Source: Symbiodinium sp. CCMP2592 (lineage: Eukaryota > Sar > Dinophyceae > Suessiales > Symbiodiniaceae). Taken from it: a stretch of 64,000 nucleotides of DNA. A program made the position numbers and the translations under genes. Location: positions 1 to 64,000 of the forward strand of contig CAJNDT010001258.1 of the NCBI GenBank assembly GCA_905221615.1. The letters are read 5' to 3'. A model generated the notes under the pieces. That model did not search any database. It worked only from the letters and a program-made list of their open reading frames with translations, and was not told the DNA's origin. This document shows, piece by piece, positions 36,501 through 44,709 of this stretch; within the stretch, counting starts at the first letter, position 1; the number at the start of each line of letters is the position of its first letter.

Positions 36501-37086
36501 TGAGACGACCAAACGTGATCGATCACCTACACTGAGCTCGCTTGTTGCTGTTTCCGGGAGATAGACCGCAAAGGCCAGAAAACCTGCACGGATTGCATTC
36601 CGGATAGAGAGCTGTAAGCCCACAAACGCGATGACAACATGGCAAGGCAGACTTTACGTCTGTATGAGCTCTCCTTGGTGAGACGAACAAACGTGATCCA
36701 TCACCTACACTGAGCTGCTGAAAACCTGCGTGGATTGCGTTCCCGGATGCAATGGAAAGAACACGAGCACGGATTGCCTTCATGTCATGCACTAGATCCG
36801 ACCGTTCAAGCCCTCCTGAAACTCGGAATCTGTATTCTCAGCATCAGCATGTCCCTGATTTCTGCCACCACGTTGCGGAAGGGGTGCAGTACCTCGACAT
36901 CGCCTTGGCACGTCAACATTCGGCCCATGCCCCCTCCAAAGCAGCGCTCGGAGTGGCGAGATTGGCAATGCCGACACTCAGGTCTTCAAAAGGTGAGCTC
37001 AGTGAATTCCGGGGCACCCGCGGAACTGTCCAGGTGTTCTCGTCGATATCAAGGATGTGAGTGTCGTTTAAGTAGATAAATCCAGC
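26678..37086 (-). CDS. Kelch-repeat protein gene (multi-exon)
   Basis: Minus-strand exons carry successive Kelch-blade pieces. 37086-37018 gives YLNDTHILDIDENTW between CATGCAG and CGG|GTGCCC. 34137-34025 gives VYFGGKGKDSCFRDLHALD and then YTWLPP. 31788-31701 gives ARGHTANLHGTRLFVFGGT before GTAGCG. 31295-31264 gives YFGDLHCFGL. About 30630-30549 gives PTPRCGHAALLAG. 27395-27273 gives GAPPTKRYGHTTTAIG between GGCACAG and AAG|GTCCCC. The pattern P-x-x-R-x-x-H, FGG, then D-L-H-x-x-D and W is diagnostic of Kelch beta-propellers, usually protein-interaction scaffolds. Other likely exons are 27955-27875 (CDYCPGPWTSW, strong G/C third positions) and an acidic terminal exon 26818-26678 (EYVEDDFELETAEDGGG) ending in TGA. 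Exons 27955, 27395 and 26818 all share phase 0. Additional exons near 28.6 and 29.5 kb are ambiguous. The true start is not found. Confidence 0.65.
29174..29197 (+). repeat. Interstitial telomere-like tract (TTTAGGG type)
   Basis: GGTTTAGGGGTTTAGGGTTTAGG, about three degenerate TTTAGGG units inside the Kelch gene span. Same orientation as the tract at 24.4 kb. Confidence 0.75.
32305..32945 (+). repeat. Long AGT/AGC triplet array
   Basis: About 640 bp of AGT with AGC, AGG and GGT variants, ending in an AGC run at 32916-32942. It gives poly-Ser, poly-Val, poly-Leu and poly-Tyr frames in different registers. It sits in an intron of the Kelch gene between exons 34025 and 31788. Confidence 0.95.
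33170..33352 (+). repeat. AGT/AGC triplet array, second block
   Basis: About 180 bp of the same AGT/AGC/GGT triplets as the block at 32305-32945, separated from it by ~200 bp of GTT/TGT/CGT triplet-like sequence. Same orientation as the first block. Confidence 0.85.
33478..33760 (+). repeat. ACT/CTG triplet array, opposite orientation
   Basis: About 280 bp of ACT, CTG and CCT triplets on the plus strand, i.e. the reverse complement of the AGT/AGC blocks just upstream. The two sets are complementary and separated by ~125 bp, so they could pair as an imperfect long hairpin. Confidence 0.9.
34960..36757. repeat. 208-bp satellite array, eight units
   Basis: Unit starts, marked by GATCGATCACCTACACTGAG, are at 35063, 35269, 35477, 35685, 35893, 36101, 36309 and 36517, with a degenerate start at 36695. 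Spacing is 208 bp except 206 for the first and 178 for the last full unit (a ~30-bp deletion). Degenerate half-units flank both ends. Units are near-identical, with variants that alternate in the first four. Each carries the perfect palindrome GTGATCGATCAC and a 65-codon minus frame. Since 208 is not divisible by 3, that frame does not run on between units. The array lies in a Kelch-gene intron. Confidence 0.95.
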
Positions 37087-37637
37087 CTGCATGGTAGTTC
37101 ACTCGTGTTGGCTTGTGTTTTCATGGCAAGCTGCACTGACACGACGGTGGCATCACCTGAGACTTATGCGACAAAGCATGCCATCGGGTTGTGACATGTT
37201 GTGAGGAGGCGAAGTTATAACTCGACAAGGAGCGAACACAACCAAACAATGATGACATTGGGCAGCTGTCCAACAAGTGCAGCACGGTGCGGACTGCGGC
37301 ATTCGCGCTCGTTTGCAGTAATCTTCCGATGCTGAACTCTAGTTCTCATGTACCGCCTTGCACTGCAGTTGTGCTTGCGGGATTCTCTTCCTCCGGTCAT
37401 GGATTTTGCTGCGGTTGTCGCAGTGATTCTAGCTGTTGCTGGGTTGCGATTATGCCGTCAACGTCGTAGACATCGCTCCTGCTATCCTCATTGTCATGAC
37501 AAGCATCATCATGAGTAGTGCCATGATCTTCGACCCATCCACGTCGCCAGCATCAGACCATGATGGTGATGACGGTGACGACATCATGATCATATTGCTA
37601 GTCCTGTTCCTACAGTGCCGTTATCGGAAGCCTGCAG

Positions 37638-37690
37638 CGACAGTTCGCCACTCAGGCCACGGCTCCCGCACCCCCATCATAGTGGCCACC
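37638..37690 (-). CDS. Possible small exon, unidentified
   Basis: The minus frame VATMMGVREPWPEWRTVAA, bounded by a weak upstream border and a GC donor (GCAG|GCTTCC), has almost entirely G/C third positions. The plus strand is also open here over 130 codons (37436-37828), so strand is not certain. It could be an upstream exon of the Kelch gene. Confidence 0.3.
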
Positions 37691-38024
37691 AAATATTACG
37701 ATCCGGGCCTGGCAGACCATTCGTGGCAAAAGGAGGTGAGAGGTGACGTTTCACAGGGAACAGATGGCCTCGGGATGAAAGTAAAACTACTTCGGCCTGC
37801 TTGTGGCTTCAAGCTGATGGCTCTCTAGTTGCCGATCGCACACGGGGACCGGAGTTTCCTCTTGCAAGATGCTGTCAAACGGATGTCGCTCCTGAGCATC
37901 ATGTCCCAAAGTCAACATCTTCAAGTCTTGAGTCGGTTAGCCTTTTGTGCCGTCTCGCACTCCCGACTGTGTACTCACTCGGTAACTATGATGCGGGACA
38001 GGAAGTTCACTGGCAGCAGGCTAC

Positions 38025-38103
38025 TACAAGGAGCAGGAGCAATCCATTGCTTCTCGATCTCGCAAGAGACACACTTCTCTGCCGGGGATGTGGCCGAAGG
38101 CTT
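38025..38103 (-). CDS. Internal exon, possibly 5' part of the Kelch gene
   Basis: Minus strand. The acceptor CTGATGCGCAG precedes KPSATSPAEKCVSCEIEKQW and IAPAPC, then the donor TGTA|GTAGCC. Composition and a CxxC pair look protein-like, and third positions lean G/C. It lies ~940 bp upstream of the first recognised Kelch exon and just downstream of a repeat-rich gap, so it may belong to that gene's N-terminal region. Assignment to the gene is inference. Confidence 0.42.
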
Positions 38104-38420
38104 CTGCGCATCAGTCGGGCCAACAAGCCTCGGGTGTGGCGCATGAATTGAAGGACTCGGCATTGCAACCTTGCCCCGATCGGCGAGAAACAATCCGGAT
38201 TCAGATTCGTTTCGTCTTTGTACATGAGTACTGTATTGGGCGCTGCTTCTAAGTTCCTTGTCCAGTTCCAGCAGAAAGCATGTTGTTCTCGGTCTTCCGT
38301 GACTGCTACAACCTCGGAGCTGAAAATCACCAAAAGACTAATCACACTGAGAGCGCAGTGGCAATGATAACTCTCCTTCGTTTCTTGGATGAGCTCAAGG
38401 AGTTCAGCCCCGAGGACTCT

Positions 38421-38530
38421 ACTTGAAGGTTCATGGGTATATAAGTGGGGTTAAACGTATAGTAACGGTAATTGTAGCCCATACTAGGGGACTTACGATC
38501 CCACTCACAGCTACCCATGAACCTTCAAGT
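38421..38530. mobile_element. 110-bp MITE-like element, copy 1
   Basis: A perfect 19-bp terminal inverted repeat, ACTTGAAGGTTCATGGGTA at the left and its reverse complement at the right (38512-38530). The middle reads GTAACGGTAATTGTAGCCC, then CTAGGGGACTTA. It matches the element at 42848-42950 in ends and middle. No open frame, so it is non-autonomous. No clear target-site duplication is visible at the edges. Confidence 0.8.
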
Positions 38531-38599
38531 GCCAGAGGGACCAGGAGTTGGAGCTACGGGTAGCGCCAAGCATTATACCTGTTGCATACAGCGTAGTTC

Positions 38600-39010
38600 C
38601 CGGAGACTCCAGTACCCCTTATTTAGGGAATATACCTCAAATTATGATAGGGTCCCTAATGTGACGTAAGGAATATTCCTTAACTAAGGGATATGAGAGT
38701 CCCCTAAACCCTAAACCCTATAGAACCCTTTAAAGGAACCCTAGGTATACCTTATTTAAGGGATATTGGAGTCTCTGGGTTCCCGGGGCCCAAGCGTTGC
38801 AGTGTGGCCACCTCGGGCACATGGACCTTCGCCTGCAAGCGAAGGGCAATCAAAATACTCTAGGGGCCCTTAATGAATAGATTAGAGTTTTGGGGTTCCT
38901 TTACAGGGTTCCTTAAAAGGGGATCTATAAGGTAGTACTGTATAATAAAGGGGGCCTTAATAATTAGAAGAAGGATTTGGGGCCCATATTAATAAGGAAC
39001 CCCACAAATA
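38600..39010. repeat. AT-leaning repeat cluster with telomere-like core
   Basis: Repeated phrases include TAGGGTCCCTAAT, AAGGAATATTCCTT (palindrome), CCCTTTAAAGG, GGGGTTCCTTTACAGGG and GGGATCTATAAGG. At 38701-38720 CCCCTAAACCCTAAACCCTA is a telomere-like tract in opposite orientation to those at 24.4 and 29.2 kb. GGGGTTCC-type wording relates it to the repeats at 2.5 and 18.7 kb. The following 39.0-41.5 kb contains only weak open frames; minus 39204-39449 (basic, Arg/Glu-rich) is the most protein-like. Confidence 0.65.
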
Positions 39011-41529
39011 GTATAGGTAATTATTCAGGCCCCTGAGAGCTTCAGGCAGGGAGCAGGGACTGTTTTTGGTGAAGGAGCCGAAGTGGCCTGAATTGAATGA
39101 GAGGATGCGCGAAACAGCTCAGAAAGCAGCAGATAGTCTGGGAAACAGGGATCAAGCACCTTCCACCTGCGGCCGCGCCCATTGCCACTGCCTCCGCCAA
39201 ATGTCAGGTGTTGGATCGGATTGAAACACGGGATTCACCCGTGGCTCTGCCCAAGAAGGGTCTGTTGATCAGCCTTCTCTCTGTATTCCTCAAAACCCCA
39301 TGCTCCATACGACTGCGGCTTTCACCACGCCTTTCTTTGACGACTGGCGGCTCATCCTCCGGTCGAGAGCAGGGATGCTTGCAGCAGGGCTTGAGCTGGA
39401 GCGGACGGTTTTGCCACCTAGAGGAGAACCAGAAACCAGACGCTGGCACTATTGAACATTGAATTGGTAAAGCTCTCGGCCGCAGGGAACCAAACGATCG
39501 GCGACCCCAAGGGCTTTAGATTGTGCTAGTTTGGAGCTACACGAGGTCCTTTAACTTGTAGTGCTTTGACGAGCAGCACCGCCGGCAGTTCTCAAGCCCG
39601 TAAGTGTACAATTTCTTATTGCCATTCGTACACTGAGATCCTTCGAGCGGCCCTAACAGCCCAATAACCGACATGCCGACCTGGAAATCTCCATCTTGGA
39701 TCTATCGGGAGCTAAGCACGCGCACACACAGACACACGCCCTGCACTGGAGAATATTCACATTGATGCTGGTGCGCATGCCAATATTCTATACCGGTAAA
39801 CATGCATACGTACATGTACAGCTAGAATTGCCGCATGTCTGTACGCGTGGAATATCAAAACTCGCGTCGTTGGCTGAGAACTAGGTAATCTAGAATTCAT
39901 GCGGCATGTGCAACATGTAAACAGGCTTCAGCGACAAGGCATCGGATATGCATCGTCCGGAGTGTGGGCCGTGTGGGCACATGTAAAAAAACCGCCGAGG
40001 CAAGGACCGATTCAGGGGCAGCAGTCAGGCTGATCATGGGCGGCTCGTATGCCTGTGCCCAGCATCAAACCCTGCTCAACCATTAAGGCTAGGTCGCCCG
40101 CATTCCTTGGCATTTCTGAGCTTGTGATGGTGATACCCACTGCAAAGAGCGTAGTCATTCCGTGCTTTTGTTCTTCGAAACAACGCACCACGCACCAAGC
40201 ATGAGCAAATGCAATGCGGGAGCGAAGTTGCGGCGCCTCATTGTGAGCATTCAAAGGCTGTAGAACCTGGCAAGAAGGACAACGATGGAAACCTGCGATG
40301 CATCCTGATTTGCATCGTTCCTCTACAACCTGCAGTGTCTTGGTCTAGCGAAATCTACAACATCTGCAAGGGAAAGGTGAAGCCTCCGGTAGGAGTCGGC
40401 TTCGCTGGGGATGGCTGCCTACGCCCTAGGTACCCCAAGCATCCATGATGATAAGAGCAAATATTCTGATTTCTTCACTTGTTGCTTGTTGCTTCTTGTG
40501 TATGATTGTGACTAATATGTTGTTGGTTCTCAATTTCGTTTGCAACAAATCTTATTGTCATAGTTATGATTTCTATCAGCACTTGTGCACTGATTGTGAT
40601 TATTGATGATCATTACTGTTCAGCCCTGCACGGCCCATTCCCGGCAGGCTGCATGTGCACACACAGCCTTGGAAGTGGCCATGGCTGCGCACAAGCCTGC
40701 GAGCCAGCAGGGCATGTGGTTTCTCTGCTTCTGAGACAATGGTGATGCACCAATGCCTCTGTAGATTGAGCCGCCACCGACCCACACGCACACATATGCA
40801 CTCAAATGCACACCTCTTGTAGTCTACGCACTCAACACGACTGGGCTATGAGCACCCATGTGTATGCACCATAAAGTCCACCCAATAAATCCCAACGCCC
40901 CAGGCCTCGGTTTTGAGGCCTGGCGGGTGCATGCCGCAGCCACCTCATTCGGGTGCTACTTCTGCTTGAAATCCTCGTTTCCTAGGTTCTATAGATGTGC
41001 AGCAGAAGTGTCGGAACTACCTTTCAAAAGGTCTTGGTCTCCATCGCACATAGCAGCGGTAGAGCAGGAGTATTCATCCCAAGCACTCATGTCAACGACC
41101 GAGCATCGTGGAGCATAAGCGCATCGCCAACAACGACAGTGAAGATTGTGGCGACGACGACGACGTTGATGGTTGCGATGATGAAAGTGATGCTGACGAT
41201 GAGAGTGTCATTTATGTGCCCCAGACCCCCAACCGCGGATGCCCTTTCCAAGATAATTATGAAATATGAACGACTACTGCTGCTAGTACTGTGTGTTGAT
41301 GGACAGAGCGTACATGCAAGAGGCCACCGTCTTTGGCTGTAGATCATGCCTTCATAGTGGAAAGCTCTGTCACATTCATTGTAGATGAGCAAACAGCACG
41401 CCTCCTCCCGAACGACTCTAGACTCTGGAAGTAGTCACCCTTATTATGATGCTTGTTCTTATTTTTCTTACCTATCGTTGCTTTTTCTGACTCTGCTTTC
41501 CTCTGACTCAGCGTTGTTTATGTTGCTGT

Positions 41530-41735
41530 CTACACTTCGTCTTGCGGCATCGTGCTAGATCCTGCAAGCTGTACGCCGAGGACCACGCAATCTCGCGACT
41601 CTCCGCAGTGATGAGTGGTCGAGCCAAAAGGGATGCCAATCAACACAGTCGCACGATTCCTTCTCGGGACTTCGACGGGGACTTCTGCGAGCTCTTGAGC
41701 GAGGTCGTAGGCTCCCCGAACTCTGGGGAGTGCGA
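41530..41735 (-). CDS. Possible terminal exon, unidentified
   Basis: The minus frame starts after CTCCCCAG with GAYDLAQELAEVPVEVPRRN, continues ATVLIGIPFGSTTHHCGESR and ends TMPQDEV before TAG at 41530. Third positions are G/C-rich. An alternative end is the donor-like CTTGCAG|GATC within it. No family is recognised. It lies on the same strand as the exons at 42365-42686, so one gene is plausible. Confidence 0.4.
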
Positions 41736-42364
41736 AGTTTGACGACGACGACTTGTCTTGACCGTAGCTTGTATAGGTTGCTTTGCCCCAGCGATGCAAC
41801 AATCTCCTCGAAAGTGTTTACACGTCGGAGTAGCAAACGAGGCGTCTCTTCATGACGGTAACGAAAGGCATCCTGAGCATCATCTTGCTGAATGTGCTCT
41901 CAAGCCCCTCAATAGCAGTCCCACTTGGGAGCGCAGCTTGCTTACCCTAGGCTTGCGTTGGAGTACTTTCGAAAGAATTCCGACGAGCTCCCCCAATCTC
42001 GAAGAGCTGCGGACTTTGCTTCCATGGGGGCTCCCGATTTGCCATGGATGAAGGGGCTGGGCTACTGTTGAGATCACAGCACACGACAAGCTCGAGCATG
42101 GGATGCAATTTGTCTTTTGCAAAGTGCGGGTGCTGGCTGATCGGCTCAGCTGGCTGAGAAGGTTCATCACAAGACCTGGGTGAGTTTCAGCACTTGCTTT
42201 GCAGGATTCTAGAGGCTTAGGCTGCCGGGCTTCACAGATGCGGCAAACGCAATGCAACAGAAAGCTCGCACCCTTTTTGTGCCGGAAGTGTTGGGCCGCC
42301 TTCAGATTCTGTTCAGTCGGATATTTGCTCTGAGAATCCAAACCGAGGATGGGTTTTCTGAGGC

Positions 42365-42686
42365 CCTCTTTGGATTCTTGTACGACTGGCGGTGGGCTAT
42401 GCTTGCCGCCTCCGCAAGTTCCTCCAACGGTTGAGGGGGACGGTTGGTGTTCTCGTCACTACAGTCAAATCAAAGATTTCCAGTACTGCCCTGCCAGTCT
42501 TGGCGACACAGCACAAAATCACAAAGCACACTGAGAAGTCAGCAACTGCGACAACCACAAGCTTGACCCGTCCTGAAAGCCAACCCTCGTGGCCTCTGGC
42601 TTCATTAACTGGTCTGAGCACTGCAGCCAGCACAAGCTTTGGCTGGCCTAAACTTAGCCGCGTATTCCCCACGTAGAAACGAACTC
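42365..42686 (-). CDS. Two exons of an unidentified gene
   Basis: Exon A (42686-42585) follows CTTCAATGCAG, reads RFYVGNTRLSLGQPKLVLAA and LRPVNEARGHE, and ends at GAGG|GTTGGC. Exon B (42458-42365) follows TTTGACTGTAG, reads DENTNRPPQPLEELAEAASI then AHRQSYKNPKR, and ends at a GC donor (AAGAGG|GCCTCA). Their phases do not join directly, so an exon is missing between them or one border is wrong. The family is unknown. This gene would begin downstream of the BTB gene, with a MITE-like element between. Confidence 0.45.
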
Positions 42687-42847
42687 CTGCATTGAAGGAG
42701 GGGGCCCTCGTGAAAAGAGCCCTAGCGGGCACAAACAAAAAGCTAGCTGTAAGGGCATCATAATTTCAGGACCCCTCCGAGTTGACTACGGTCGAGGGCA
42801 CTGTGATGGCGAAAAGCAGAAAGATGCAGGCAGATGCCAGGGCTTGA

Positions 42848-42950
42848 AGGTTCATGGGTACTTATAAGTGGGGGGTTATAAGGATGGTAACGGCAATTAT
42901 AGCCCATATTAGGGGACTTATAAACCCCACTTATAACTACCCATGAACCT
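42848..42950. mobile_element. 103-bp MITE-like element, copy 2
   Basis: The left end AGGTTCATGGGTACTTATAA and the right end mirror each other over ~26 bp with one mismatch. The middle GGTAACGGCAATTATAGCCC, then TTAGGGGACTTATAA, is close to copy 1 at 38421-38530. It lies in the gap between the BTB gene's stop (43232) and the next gene's first recognised exon (42686). No open frame. Confidence 0.8.
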
Positions 42951-43231
42951 CGGAGCGCCTGCAGCTCCCTTTGGAACGGCAGAAAGAGCGCAGCCGAAGA
43001 TCAATGAATCCAAGCTGGGCCTTGCGAAAACGATGAGCTTGCAGTGGCTGAGAAGTCCGTCCTAAGAGGCTTCTCCAAACCCCCCAAGGCCTTACGTAGT
43101 TCAGATCAATCGTTGACAAGGTTTCAAGCTGAGCATTGGTACCACCTGCATCTGTTCTTCTTCTTCCGGACTACAGCATACCCCCAAAGCCTAAAGCCCT
43201 AAAACCTGCAAGTCTTCAGGAGGTTGCGACC

Positions 43232-44677
43232 TCAGTCGCCCCCGAGAGGGCGTTTCTTCCCAGTGCGGCCAACTAAGAGCCGCATGATGCGCTTGGCCAG
43301 GTCCGGGTGATCCTCGATGATCTGGTCCAGCGTCCTTATAGTCTATCGTACTGACGGAGCCGAGAAGAATTTCAGGGCTGATGTTCGTGCTGTCTTTCAT
43401 CGAACTTTATACTTTATACTATTTACTTAATTTTCGCGTGTTTGTTTCCAATCGTGAAGAGCCGACTTCGGACGACGACGACGACGACAGCGACGACCGC
43501 TGCTAATCCTCCCCCTCCTCCTGCTACTGCCGCTTCTGCTGACAGTGAAAGAAAAACTTGTTCATGTGACTCTGCTAGCATCGCCACTCGCCGTTGCACC
43601 ACTACCATGAGTCTGTCCACTCCTGAAGCAACGTCCCATACTCTAAACGATCACGACGACGAATACTCCTACCGTCTCCTACCCAAACTCTTTCCTCCTC
43701 CTCTTCTTCTTCTCCTCCTCATCCGATCCTCATCCGCATCATCATCGTCATTGTCACGCGTCTCATCGTTGTCGTAATCACCGTCACCACCGTCACCACC
43801 GCCACCAGCGTCACCGCCGTCACCACCGCCACCACCGTCACCGCCGCCACCACCGTCACCACCGCCATCCTCATGGTCATCATTGGCCCGTTTTCCCCGG
43901 TCTCCCAACCCAGCTGTCTCACAATAGAACAGAGGACCTTGCTTATAATTTCTCATACGGCGTTAAGCTGGTGCTTTCCAGAGCCTAGCGGGAGATTGCC
44001 GGCATCGGGTCCACGGATCTTGAGGCATGGTTGGACGAACCAAGAGTCCCAACAAGAGCCAAGCGTCTCGTGCTTCGATTTCAGGATCTCGCATTCGTCG
44101 GCCTGGGCTCGTCGTGACCGCAAATGAGTGCTTCTGTTGAGTTGTTCAATGCTTTTTAGCATAACAGCGGCAGATCTAAGCTCAACCTCTGAAAGTCATA
44201 CAGCACCGGACCACGAGAGCACAAACATGTGTTGTGCAGTATACTTGGTCTGACACAATCCGAGACTGCAACAAATGGAAGCCCAACATGGCACCTTCTG
44301 CACGACCGTTCCCCCATTAGGATTCTGCACCCTGCACTCCACTATCCGCTAGCCTCACTGGCCTTAGCTCTCCAAGAGAAATTCCGAAAGTCAGGCCTTG
44401 ATCATCTCCAGGCAGGCCAGCTCCAGGAGGCCTCCGCTGCCGACCACTTGGCCCAGGAACCTTCGTAGACATCCAGATGGTCCAGAGCAGTTTGCTGAGA
44501 TGAGGAGATCTACTTCGATTCATGCTCTACTCTGCTCCTTGCACAGATCCACCAACTACCACTGCGGCTCCTCCTCCTCATCCTCCTCTTATTGCTGCGA
44601 CACCCACTACAACATTTACCACCACAGCCGCTAGCGTGCACAGGAGGAGTGGGAAGAGGAGGAGGAGCGAGCAGGAA

Positions 44678-44709
<32 letters not shown>

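Noticed and set aside
35073..36623. Repeated 65-residue minus-strand frames in the satellite, suggesting a tandem-repeat protein
   Set aside because: The unit is 208 bp, not a multiple of 3, so the frame breaks at every unit. The frames recur only because the units are nearly identical.
43669..43956. A Gly/Asp-rich minus-strand protein
   Set aside because: It is a translation of the 9-bp minisatellite and CAT/CTC triplets.
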